DNA of 64,000 nt from NCBI RefSeq assembly GCF_021491355.1, contig NZ_JAKENF010000002.1:620001-684000 (forward strand), written 5' to 3'. Of the stretch, positions 26,883 through 34,936 are shown piece by piece. The translations under genes and the position numbers were made by a program. The notes under the pieces were generated by a model. That model saw only the letters and a program-made list of their open reading frames with translations. It did no database searches and had not been told where the DNA came from. Positions within the stretch are counted from its first letter, which is position 1, and every line of letters starts with the position of its first letter. The stretch comes from Alitabrizicola rongguiensis. GTDB taxonomy: Bacteria > Pseudomonadota > Alphaproteobacteria > Rhodobacterales > Rhodobacteraceae.

Positions 26883-28034
26883 ATGCGCCTTTCGATGATC
26901 TCCGCGGCCCTTGTCGCCGCCCTCGTCGGATATGGCTCGACCATCACACTGGTACTTGCCGCCGCTGGCGCAGTCAGCGCAACTCCGGCGCAGACAGCGT
27001 CCTGGGTCTTTGCCGTCTGCCTCATCAAGGCGGCAGGCAGCGCGTTTCTCAGTGCAACCAGCCGGGTACCTGTTGTGCTGGCCTGGTCAACGCCTGGCGC
27101 AGCTCTGATCGCAGCCACGACCGGAATCAGCATGGCGCAGGCAGTCGGAGCCTTCCTGCTGGCCGGGGCGCTGATCGCTATGACAGGGGCTGTCCGCCCG
27201 CTCGGCAGGCTGGTTGCAGCAATTCCCGACGGTATCGCCGCAGGCATGCTCGCGGGCGTCCTCCTGCCTTTCGTGCTGAAACTCGCCGGCGCCGTGCAGA
27301 TCGCGCCGAAGCAGGTCCTGCCAATGGTGCTCATCTTTGCGCTGGTGCGGCTGTGGAACCCGTCCTTCGCCGTGCTGGTCGCGCTCGCGACCGGCGTCGT
27401 GACCGGCCTTCACCCCGAGGCACTGGCAGGGTTCAGCTTCGCCCTGCCCCGCCTGACCTTCATTGCACCCGAATTCACGCCGGGCGTGCTGATCGGCCTC
27501 GGCCTGCCGCTCTATCTGGTGACGATGGCCTCGCAGAACCTTCCCGGCTTCGCAACGCTCCGCGCCGCCGGATACGAACCACCCGTCCGCCCGGCACTCG
27601 CTGTCACCGGCGGGCTGTCAGCCCTCGGCGGCCTCTTCGGCTCGCACACGATCAGCATGGCCGCGATCACCGCCGCGATCTGTCTGGGCGACGACGTGCA
27701 CCCCGACAGGAACCAGCGCTGGAAGGTCGGGCTTGCCTACGCGGCAGTCTGGGTCTGCCTTGGCATCTTCGGCCCGCTGATCCTCGCGCTGATCGGCGCC
27801 CTGCCCGCCGCCACAATGACCGCGCTCGTGGCACTTGCGCTGCTCGGGCCACTGACCGGCGCGCTGACCGGCGCCTTCTCTCATCCGCCGCAGCGCTTCG
27901 CCGCAGCCGTGACGCTGACCACCACAGCCTCGGGTGTCGCCTTCTTCGGCATCGGCGCGGCCTTCTGGGGGCTGATCGCGGGCCTGACGATCTTCGGACT
28001 CGAGCACACGGCCAGCCGCCTCAAGAGACAGTAG
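26883..28034 (+). CDS. BenE-family (benzoate/H+ symporter-like) transporter
   Basis: A 383-residue inner membrane protein with about twelve helices, of the BenE family within the nucleobase-transporter-like APC superfamily. Characteristic stretches are TRVPVVLAWSTPGAAL-like SRVPVVLAWSTPGAAL, IPDGIAAGMLAGVLL, TMASQNLPGFATL and GSHTISMAAITAAIC. Members take up benzoate or related acids; the actual substrate here is not shown and no benzoate genes are nearby. ATG 26883 follows CAGGAG by six bases and is preferred to the GTG three bases earlier. Confidence 0.88.
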   Translation: MRLSMISAALVAALVGYGSTITLVLAAAGAVSATPAQTASWVFAVCLIKAAGSAFLSATSRVPVVLAWSTPGAALIAATTGISMAQAVGAFLLAGALIAMTGAVRPLGRLVAAIPDGIAAGMLAGVLLPFVLKLAGAVQIAPKQVLPMVLIFALVRLWNPSFAVLVALATGVVTGLHPEALAGFSFALPRLTFIAPEFTPGVLIGLGLPLYLVTMASQNLPGFATLRAAGYEPPVRPALAVTGGLSALGGLFGSHTISMAAITAAICLGDDVHPDRNQRWKVGLAYAAVWVCLGIFGPLILALIGALPAATMTALVALALLGPLTGALTGAFSHPPQRFAAAVTLTTTASGVAFFGIGAAFWGLIAGLTIFGLEHTASRLKRQ

Positions 28035-28038
28035 GCAT

Positions 28039-28101
28039 TTCTTCTGTTCCCAAATATCCCGGGTGTGAATGAGCCGCAGGCTCAGAGGGGGCGGCGCCCC
28101 C
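28039..28101. repeat. Dispersed intergenic repeat, copy 1 (double hairpin)
   Basis: A 63-base unit closely matching one at 41197-41264: both open TTCTTCTGTT(C/T)C(C/T)CAAATATCC and continue with two hairpins, here GAGCC-gca-GGCTC (28071-28083) and GGGGGC-ggc-GCCCCC (28087-28101). It lies exactly between the convergent transporter and uvrD genes and touches the uvrD stop, so it may serve as a two-way terminator. Confidence 0.75.
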
Positions 28102-30473
28102 TAGAACGGCACGTCATCCGCTTGCGCGGCGCCGACGACGAAGCGCGCGACGATCTTCTTCACGCCGGCCTTGTCGAAGGCCACGTCGAGCTTGTCGCCC
28201 TCGATCCCGACGACCGTGCCATAGCCGAATTTCTGGTGGAACACCCGGTCATCCAGCACGAAAGAGGACACCGCCGTGGCGTCGATCACCATGTTGCGCG
28301 CCTCCTGCGGCTGCGCCATGGGCCGCTCGGCCCCGCGCGCCTGCATTCGCTTCCAGCCCGGCGAGTTGTAGACATCGGCCTTTGCCGCCTTCTGCTCGAT
28401 GGTCGAGCCACCGCCAAACCCCGCCGCCATCCCCGCCGCGCCGAAGCCGCCGCCATAAAGGCCGGGCGGGGTCAGCACCTCGACATGCTCGCCCGGCAAT
28501 TCGTCGATAAAGCGCGAGGGCAGCGCCGACTGCCACTGGCCATAGACCCGGCGGTTCGCGGCGAAGGAGATCGTGCACAGCTCCTCGGCCCGGGTGATGC
28601 CCACATAGGCGAGTCGACGCTCTTCCTCGAGGCCCTTCAGCCCGCTCTCGTCCATGCTGCGCTGGCTCGGGAACAGACCGTCCTCCCAGCCCGGCAGGAA
28701 CACGGCGGGAAACTCCAGCCCCTTGGCGGCGTGCAGCGTCATGATCGACACCTTCTCGACCGCATCCTCGCTGTCATTGTCCATGATGAGCGAAACATGC
28801 TCGAGGAAGCCCTGCAGGTTGTCGAACTCTTCCAGACCCTCGATCAACGACTTGAGGTTCTCTAGCCGCCCCGGCGCCTCGGGCGTCTTGTCCTGCTGCC
28901 ACATCTCGGTGTAGCCGCTTTCCTCTAGGATCGTCTCGGCCAGTTCGATATGGCTCTGTCCGGGGCGCAGCGTCGCCTGATGCCAGCGCTCGATCCCGTC
29001 GAGGAAGGCGCGCAGCTGTCCCGCCCCCTTGCCCGAGATGCCCCCTTCCGCGAGCAGGATGCGCGCCGCCTCGGCCAGCGTAACACCATTCTGACGCGCG
29101 ATCACCTGAATGGTCTGCTGCGCCTTGTCACCGAGGCCACGCTTGGGCGTGTTCACCACCCGCTCGAAGGCAAGGTCGTCGTCGGGGGACACAGCCAGCC
29201 GGAAATAGGCCATCGCATCGCGCACCTCGAGCCGCTCGTAAAAGCGCGGACCGCCGATCACGCGATAGGGCAATCCGATGGTCAGGAAGCGGTCCTCGAA
29301 GGCGCGCATCTGGTGGCTGGCACGGACGAGGATCGCCATGTCGTTCAGCGACATCCGCCTAAAGTCGCGCGTACCCTTCTGCAGCCGCTCGACCTCTTCC
29401 CCGATCCAGCGCGCCTCCTCCTCGCCGTCCCAGTGGCCGATCAGGCGCACCTTGTGGCCGTCCTCGACCTCGGTCCAGAGCGTCTTGCCCAGCCGCCCGG
29501 CATTGGCCGCGATCACGCCCGAGGCGGCGGCAAGGATATGGGGGGTGGAGCGGTAGTTCTGCTCCAGCCGGATCACCGTGGCGCCGGGGAAATCCTTCTC
29601 GAAGCGCAGGATGTTGCCCACCTCGGCGCCGCGCCAGCCGTAGATCGACTGGTCGTCATCGCCCACGCAGCAGATGTTGTGATGCGCCTGAGCCAGCAGC
29701 CGCAGCCAGAGATACTGGGCGACGTTGGTGTCCTGATACTCGTCGACGAGGATGTAGCGGAACCAGCGCTGGTATTGCGCCAGCACGTCGGGATGGGTCT
29801 GGAAGATGGTCAGCACGTGCAGCAGCAGGTCGCCGAAATCGACCGCGTTCAGCGTCTTCAGCCGCTCCTGATATTGCTCGTAAAGCTCCGTCCCGCGATG
29901 GTTGAAGGCCGCCGCCTCGCTGTTCGGCACCTTCTGCGGGGTCAGCGCGCGGTTCTTCCAGCCATCGATCAGCCCGGCGAGCATCCGCGCCGGCCAGCGC
30001 TTCTCGTCAATGTTTGCGGCGACGATCAGCTGTTTCATCAGCCGGATCTGGTCGTCGGTGTCGAGAATGGTGAAGTTCGACTTGAGTCCGACGAGTTCCG
30101 CGTGACGGCGCAGGATCTTCACGCTGATCGAGTGGAAGGTGCCCATCCACGGCATCCCCTCCACCGCCTCGCCCAAGAGGCGCCCGACCCGATCCTTCAT
30201 CTCGCGAGCGGCCTTGTTGGTGAAGGTGACGGCAAGAATCTCGTTCGGGCGCGCCCGGCCTGTGGTCAGCAGATGCGCGATGCGCGCGGTCAGCGCCTTG
30301 GTCTTTCCCGTCCCCGCCCCGGCAAGCATCAGCACCGGTCCATCCAGCGCGTCGACCGCCGCGCGTTGCGCGGGGTTCAGGTCATCCAGATAGGGCGCCG
30401 GCCGCGCCGCCATGGCGCGGCGGCTTAGCGGCAGGGCGGCCTCGAAGGCCTCGCTTTCGTCAAACCCGGTCAT
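28101..30473 (-). CDS. uvrD: ATP-dependent DNA helicase UvrD/PcrA type
   Basis: A 790-residue superfamily-1A helicase that unwinds 3'-5' in nucleotide-excision and mismatch repair. Motif I AGAGTGKT is at 51-58; AVTFTNKAAREMKDR (Ia), LVDEYQDTN (II), GDDDQSIYGWRGA (III), RLEQNYRST (IV), MTLHAAKGLEFPAVFL (V) and YVGITRAEE (VI) follow in order. The C-terminus holds a Tudor-like VFHQKFGYGTVVGIEGDKLDV segment known to contact RNA polymerase in PcrA/UvrD. It is a single gene bounded by a convergent transporter and a divergent DJ-1 gene. Confidence 0.96.
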   Translation of the reverse strand: MTGFDESEAFEAALPLSRRAMAARPAPYLDDLNPAQRAAVDALDGPVLMLAGAGTGKTKALTARIAHLLTTGRARPNEILAVTFTNKAAREMKDRVGRLLGEAVEGMPWMGTFHSISVKILRRHAELVGLKSNFTILDTDDQIRLMKQLIVAANIDEKRWPARMLAGLIDGWKNRALTPQKVPNSEAAAFNHRGTELYEQYQERLKTLNAVDFGDLLLHVLTIFQTHPDVLAQYQRWFRYILVDEYQDTNVAQYLWLRLLAQAHHNICCVGDDDQSIYGWRGAEVGNILRFEKDFPGATVIRLEQNYRSTPHILAAASGVIAANAGRLGKTLWTEVEDGHKVRLIGHWDGEEEARWIGEEVERLQKGTRDFRRMSLNDMAILVRASHQMRAFEDRFLTIGLPYRVIGGPRFYERLEVRDAMAYFRLAVSPDDDLAFERVVNTPKRGLGDKAQQTIQVIARQNGVTLAEAARILLAEGGISGKGAGQLRAFLDGIERWHQATLRPGQSHIELAETILEESGYTEMWQQDKTPEAPGRLENLKSLIEGLEEFDNLQGFLEHVSLIMDNDSEDAVEKVSIMTLHAAKGLEFPAVFLPGWEDGLFPSQRSMDESGLKGLEEERRLAYVGITRAEELCTISFAANRRVYGQWQSALPSRFIDELPGEHVEVLTPPGLYGGGFGAAGMAAGFGGGSTIEQKAAKADVYNSPGWKRMQARGAERPMAQPQEARNMVIDATAVSSFVLDDRVFHQKFGYGTVVGIEGDKLDVAFDKAGVKKIVARFVVGAAQADDVPF

Positions 30474-30610
30474 GGACCGAGTCTAGCCTGCCTCGCTGCA
30501 AAGTTAAAGCTTTGTTCCTTTATTGTTCTTCGCCTCTGTCACAACCCGCTACCACCCGCTAGTCCCGGGTCAGGGCTAGGCTGATGTGGAAGCCATAACG
30601 GGAGGATGAC

Positions 30611-31168
30611 ATGGCCAAGATCCTGATGATCACCGGCGACTACACCGAGGACTACGAGACGATGGTGCCGTTCCAGATTCTTCTGGCCTGCGGCCACAAG
30701 GTCGACGCGGTCTGCCCCGACAAGAAGGCGGGCGACCGGGTTGCAACCGCGATCCACGATTTCGAGGGCCACCAGACCTATACGGAAAAGCCCGGCCACC
30801 TCTTTGCACTGAGCGCCGATTTCGCGACCGTCGACCCGGCGGACTACGACGCCCTAGTCGTGCCCGGGGGGCGCGCACCGGAATACCTGCGGCTGAACGC
30901 GAAGGTGCTCGAAATGGTCCGGCACTTCTTCACTGCCGACAAGCCGGTCGCCGCCATCTGCCATGGCGCCCAGATCCTGACCGCGGCAGGCGTGCTCAAG
31001 GGGCGGACCTGCTCGGCCTATCCGGCCTGCGGGCCGGAGGTGACGGCTTCGGGCGGCATCTATGCCGATATCGCCGTGGACGCGGCGGTGACGGATGGCA
31101 AGCTGGTGACAGCGCCCGCCTGGCCCGCGAATGCGGAATGGATGGCGCAGTTCATGCGGCTGCTCTAG
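30611..31168 (+). CDS. DJ-1/PfpI family protein
   Basis: A 185-residue cytoplasmic protein of the DJ-1/PfpI superfamily. The nucleophile elbow AICHGAQ contains Cys117 and His118, and EDYETM carries the acidic residue near the N-terminus, as in PfpI-like proteases, YhbO and glyoxalase III-type members. A protective role against glyoxals or a proteolytic role is possible; sequence alone does not decide. A GGGAGG ribosome site precedes the ATG. A ribbon-helix-helix gene follows 45 bases downstream on the same strand. Confidence 0.88.
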   Translation: MAKILMITGDYTEDYETMVPFQILLACGHKVDAVCPDKKAGDRVATAIHDFEGHQTYTEKPGHLFALSADFATVDPADYDALVVPGGRAPEYLRLNAKVLEMVRHFFTADKPVAAICHGAQILTAAGVLKGRTCSAYPACGPEVTASGGIYADIAVDAAVTDGKLVTAPAWPANAEWMAQFMRLL

Positions 31169-31213
31169 GCTGCCACGAGACCGTCGATACCGCTGCAACA
31201 AGGGGGGAGGCCC

Positions 31214-31609
31214 ATGTGCCAGCTGTTCATCGGGGCCGACCCCGACCACTGGAGTCAACGCACCAAATCGCTGCGCATCGATGGCGTGGCGACCTCGATC
31301 CGCCTTGAAGCTTTCTTCTGGGCGACGCTCGAAGATATCGGCGCGCGCGATGAGTTGACGGTGAATCAGCTCATCACCCGGCTCTATCGCGAGGCGCTGG
31401 AGGCGGATCACGACATGGGCAACTTTACCTCGTTCCTGCGGGTTTGCTGCGCGCGCTATCTGTCGCTCATGGCCGCAGGGGAAATTTCCTCCGATCCGTC
31501 GCGTCGGCTTCGCGAGGTCGACGCGGTGTCGATCCTGGCGCGCGAGCGACAGCGCGACCGCCTTCACCTCAGGCATACCAACGCCACGGTGCGTTCGCGA
31601 CCCGTCTGA
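31214..31609 (+). CDS. Ribbon-helix-helix (RHH_4) domain protein
   Basis: A 131-residue protein whose first ~85 residues match the RHH_4 domain: KSLRIDGVATSIRLEAFFW forms the strand and first helix, and ELTVNQLITRLYREALEA the second. Ribbon-helix-helix proteins bind DNA as dimers, but RHH_4 members have no defined role. The conserved NFTSFLRVCCARYL follows. The tail is basic and probably disordered. GGGGGGAGG precedes the ATG. Possibly cotranscribed with the DJ-1 gene. Confidence 0.8.
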   Translation: MCQLFIGADPDHWSQRTKSLRIDGVATSIRLEAFFWATLEDIGARDELTVNQLITRLYREALEADHDMGNFTSFLRVCCARYLSLMAAGEISSDPSRRLREVDAVSILARERQRDRLHLRHTNATVRSRPV

Positions 31610-31763
31610 GACCGAGTCGCCCTCGCACCCGGCGATGGGGACAGGGCGGCGACAAAAAAGGATCGCCTCTCACGTCAATCATGTACCCGAAATCGGCGCG
31701 GCGGGAGTCAGGCGGGGAACATGTGTCCCGCAATTCTTCGATCAGGATCGGGAATAGCCGCGC

Positions 31764-32540
31764 CTATTTGCCCATCGCCCGAGCCGTGGCCTCGGCGGCG
31801 GCAAGCGCGTCGTGCATCGTGCGGTCGAAAGCGGGTCCGGCAGCCGCCATGCCGGCGGCAGTCACACCGCGATAGGACAGGAAGCTGTCGAGAATCTCCC
31901 TCAGGCTACCCATGCGCCCCTCAAGAAACGGGGCCGACCCGCAGATGACCGCCTCGACCGCCCGTTCCGCGACCCACTGCGGCAGCCCCCGGGCCAGTGC
32001 ATCGGTCAGCATTGCCTGCGCGAGCAGCGCCGGATAGGCGGGACCCGACCCCGACAGGGCGGTCAGATAGTCGAGTTGTGACTCATCGGCGACTCGATCC
32101 TCGGCCCCCATTGCCGACAGGATTCGGGCGACCAGTGCCGTGTCGGCCTCCGACAGACTGGGCGCGACCCAGGGCGTATACGACTGCCCGATGCTCGCCC
32201 CGCCATTCGGCATGGCGCGCACGATCCGGGCCGTTGGCCAGCGCGCCGACAGTTTCGCCAGCGTCCAGGCGGTCATGAAGGAGATGACCAGCCGTCCGCC
32301 GGCATCGAAGCGCTCGGGCGGAAAATCCTCGGGCCGGGTGGACAGCACAAGGATGTCGGCCCGTGCACAAAGATCGGCCGCATCGCGCGCCCAGATCACC
32401 GGCTGGTCCGCATATCCGCCCGCCTTGCCAGACCTGTTCAACAGCACCAGCCGGTCGGCGGGCCAGAGGCCCTTCGCGATCAGTCCAAGGCCAAGTCCCT
32501 GCCCCAGCCAGCCCGTCGCCCCAAGAATTCCCAGACGCAT
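31764..32540 (-). CDS. Pyrroline-5-carboxylate reductase-like protein
   Basis: A 258-residue NAD(P)-dependent reductase related to ProC. The Rossmann start reads LGATGWLGQGL rather than the usual GxGxMG. RAMPNGGASIGQS and TALSGSGPAYP match the ProC motifs. The C-terminal signature SPGGTT-AG is changed to LSYRGVTAAGMAA. It may be a ProC paralog with another imine substrate, so the symbol proC is not given. It lies downstream of and on the same strand as the marR-like gene, 15 bases away. Confidence 0.75.
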   Translation of the reverse strand: MRLGILGATGWLGQGLGLGLIAKGLWPADRLVLLNRSGKAGGYADQPVIWARDAADLCARADILVLSTRPEDFPPERFDAGGRLVISFMTAWTLAKLSARWPTARIVRAMPNGGASIGQSYTPWVAPSLSEADTALVARILSAMGAEDRVADESQLDYLTALSGSGPAYPALLAQAMLTDALARGLPQWVAERAVEAVICGSAPFLEGRMGSLREILDSFLSYRGVTAAGMAAAGPAFDRTMHDALAAAEATARAMGK

Positions 32541-32555
32541 GACGCCTCCCGCAGT

Positions 32556-33110
32556 TTACCGGGCGGTCGGATACTGCGCCCGCATCCCATCGTTATAGCG
32601 CTTGAGCAGCCGGGCGAAGGCAAGAACATCTTCTTCCGGCCAGTCGCGGAACAGGCGCATCGTCCGCTGCCATTTCGCCCTCAGGAACGCGTCCAGAAGT
32701 GCCCGCCCCTCGGCCGTCGGCACCAGAACCGAGCGACGGCCATCCTCCTGGCTTGCGGCGCGCGCCACGAGACCGCGCTCGACCAGATCGGCGGCAATGC
32801 GGCTGGCGCGCGACGCATCGACCTGCATCTCTTCCGCCAGTAGCCCGACGGTCGGTTCTTCGGCAGGTCGGCCCCTGCCGGTCTCGATGCGGATGATCGC
32901 GGCCAGAGACAGGAACTGCATCGGTTCGATGCCAGCCCCCATCTCCTCCATGAGGCTTTGCGGAATGTCGCCTTTCTTGACACGCCGCATGTAGACGAAG
33001 TTCTCGCCGTCAATCTCCAGCAGCGCTTCGGCCGCAGCAGGGGAGAAGCCGTATTCGGCCAAGGCCACCGCCAGTTTGGCGGAATAGGGAGAGTCGGGTT
33101 TACTGCTCAT
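32556..33110 (-). CDS. MarR-family transcriptional regulator
   Basis: A 184-residue winged-helix regulator. The recognition region VGLLAEEMQVDASRASRIAADLVERG (trimmed) and wing ASQEDGRRSVLVPTAEGRAL match MarR. The N-terminal ~45 residues are an extra helical part. ATG 33110 is chosen; an in-frame ATG at 33149 has no ribosome site. It is divergent from a DHA2 drug exporter, the classic pairing of a MarR repressor and its pump, with an inverted repeat between them. Confidence 0.85.
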   Translation of the reverse strand: MSSKPDSPYSAKLAVALAEYGFSPAAAEALLEIDGENFVYMRRVKKGDIPQSLMEEMGAGIEPMQFLSLAAIIRIETGRGRPAEEPTVGLLAEEMQVDASRASRIAADLVERGLVARAASQEDGRRSVLVPTAEGRALLDAFLRAKWQRTMRLFRDWPEEDVLAFARLLKRYNDGMRAQYPTAR

Positions 33111-33139
33111 GATCGCGAGTTCGCCCAATCCGGTGCGCT

Positions 33140-33178
33140 TGTCAATCATATGATAAAGACATTTATATGCCATTGACA
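33140..33178. promoter_or_regulatory. Inverted repeat between marR-type gene and exporter (candidate operator)
   Basis: TGTCAAT (33140-33146) and ATTGACA (33172-33178) are perfect complements. Each arm contains a TTGACA-like -35 element facing its own gene: TTGACA at 33173 with TAGGCA 17 bases later would serve the exporter. A MarR dimer binding here would cover both promoters. The core between the arms is A/T-rich (ATATG repeats). Confidence 0.5.
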
Positions 33179-33233
33179 CATAATATGACCAAGCATAGGC
33201 ATGCGGTGCATCCTCTAACCGTGAGTCTTTCGC

Positions 33234-34763
33234 ATGCCGCACCCGATCCAGACGCCCCCTTCCCAGCACGCCCCGGCGCAGGCGGCGACGGGCTCGACCC
33301 GTCTGGTGATCGCCTCGATCGGCGTTCTGCTGTTGCTGGCGGCGATGGACCAGACAATCGTCTCGACCGCGCTGCCGACGATCGTCGCAGACCTTGGCGG
33401 GCTTGATCACCTGTCCTGGGTCGTCACGGCCTATGTCCTCGCCTCGACCGTGGTTGCACCGCTTTATGGCAAGCTCGGCGATCTCTACGGGCGGCGGCGG
33501 ATGGTCTTCATCTCGGTCGGGCTGTTCCTCTTCGGCTCGGCGCTGTGCGGACTGGCGACCTCGATGCTGTTCCTAATCGTCTCGCGGGCGATCCAGGGCC
33601 TGGGTGGCGGCGGCCTGTTCGTCCTCGCGCTCGCCGTCGTCGGCGACGTGATCGCGCCGCGCGACCGGGGCAAGGTGCAGGGCATCTTCGCCATCGTCTT
33701 TTCCCTTGCCTCGATGCTTGGCCCGCTGATCGGCGGATGGTTCGTGGAAGTCGCCAGCTGGCACTGGATCTTCTACGTCAACATCCCCTTCGGCCTGCTC
33801 GCCGTCCTTGGCTTTACCCTGAGCTTCCCGCCCTTCACCGCCCATCACGACCACAGGATCGACTGGGCCGGCGCCGCCGCGCTGTCGGTCGCGCTGGCCT
33901 CGCTGACACTGGTAACGAGCCTTGGCGGCGCGACGATCGACTGGCTGTCGCCGACCGCGGTTGGTCTGATCGTTCTGACGCTGGTCGCGGGTTGGCTGTT
34001 CTTCCGGATCGAGGCACGCGCGTCCGAGCCGATCCTGCCACCCTCGCTGTTCCGCCTGAACGTGTTCCGCAACACGTCGGCCATCGGGTTCATCTCGGGC
34101 GCGGCAATGTTCGGGGCGATCACCTTCCTGCCGATCTATCTTCAGATCGCGAAGGGCGCGACGCCCACGGTCTCGGGGCTTCTGCTCGTTCCGATGACGC
34201 TCGGCATCCTGACCGCCGCCAACCTGTCGGGGCGCTATATGGGCAAGACAGGCAAGTACCGCATCCTGCCGATGATCGGCACGGCAGTGATCGCCGTGGC
34301 TGGCGTCTTGCTGGCGACGCTGAGCAGCACCACAAACGAAGTGACCTTCGGCTTCATCATCGCGCTTCTGGGCATCGGCATGGGCTGTATCTTTCCCGTC
34401 GTCACCACTGCCGTGCAGAACGCGGTGCCACGGCAGCAACTCGGCACTGCGACGGCGGCCGGCGTGATGTTCCGCCAGATCGGCGGTTCGCTCGCCGTGG
34501 CCGCCTTCGGCGCACTGTTCACCGCGAGGATGGTGGCAAGCCTTGCGGCGCAGGGCGTGAACCTTCCCGCCGGGGTCGAGATCGGGCCGCAGCAGATGGC
34601 GGGGTTCGATCAGGCGCTTAAGGCCGAGGTCGCCGCGGCCGTGGTGTCGGCAATCCACCCGATCTACTGGGCAGTGGCCGTCCTCGGCGCGATCGGCTTC
34701 TTCGTGGCGCTCCGCCTCGAGGAGATACCGCTTGCCAATCGCGTCGTTCCTCGGGGCGAATAG
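33234..34763 (+). CDS. DHA2-family multidrug exporter (EmrB/QacA type)
   Basis: A 509-residue proton-driven exporter with about fourteen membrane helices. Family motifs are MDQTIVSTALPTI in helix 1, GKLGDLYGRRRM after helix 2, and QGLGGGGLF with the DHA2 motif C-like GPLIGGWFVE. It expels drugs or dyes from the cytoplasm. Divergent from the MarR regulator, which most likely represses it until an inducer binds. The ATG at 33234 has only a weak GTGAG upstream. Confidence 0.92.
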   Translation: MPHPIQTPPSQHAPAQAATGSTRLVIASIGVLLLLAAMDQTIVSTALPTIVADLGGLDHLSWVVTAYVLASTVVAPLYGKLGDLYGRRRMVFISVGLFLFGSALCGLATSMLFLIVSRAIQGLGGGGLFVLALAVVGDVIAPRDRGKVQGIFAIVFSLASMLGPLIGGWFVEVASWHWIFYVNIPFGLLAVLGFTLSFPPFTAHHDHRIDWAGAAALSVALASLTLVTSLGGATIDWLSPTAVGLIVLTLVAGWLFFRIEARASEPILPPSLFRLNVFRNTSAIGFISGAAMFGAITFLPIYLQIAKGATPTVSGLLLVPMTLGILTAANLSGRYMGKTGKYRILPMIGTAVIAVAGVLLATLSSTTNEVTFGFIIALLGIGMGCIFPVVTTAVQNAVPRQQLGTATAAGVMFRQIGGSLAVAAFGALFTARMVASLAAQGVNLPAGVEIGPQQMAGFDQALKAEVAAAVVSAIHPIYWAVAVLGAIGFFVALRLEEIPLANRVVPRGE

Positions 34764-34798
34764 CCGCAGTAGGCAGTCATGCACAAATTTTGGGCGAC

Positions 34799-34839
34799 TT
34801 GCGGACATGACAGGCACCCCCTGACCAGTCATGTCGCAA
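34799..34839. repeat. Imperfect inverted repeat before pyc
   Basis: TTGCGGACATGAC (34799-34811) is matched by GTCATGTCGCAA (34828-34839) with one bulged G. It lies between the exporter stop and the pyc promoter region. It could be the exporter's terminator without a U-tract, or an operator. Nothing else was recognised in 34764-34936 except the promoter listed next. Confidence 0.35.
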
Positions 34840-34867
34840 ATTGCTCAGCAAAGGGCTTTTCCCGCTC

Positions 34868-34895
34868 TTGCGCCGCACCGCAGCACTCCTAGAGT
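34868..34895 (+). promoter_or_regulatory. Possible pyc promoter
   Basis: TTGCGC (34868) and TAGAGT (34890) are 16 bases apart, giving a start near 34902 and a 35-base leader that contains the GGAGAG ribosome site of pyc. Sequence match only. Confidence 0.3.
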
Positions 34896-34936
34896 GCGAC
34901 AGTTAGCGCCACCGCCCTCGTTTCCGGAGAGCTCCC

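Noticed and set aside
33573-34832. A 419-residue frame opposite the DHA2 exporter
   Set aside because: It lies wholly antisense to a clear exporter gene and is rich in His/Asp/Arg, as expected of a shadow frame.
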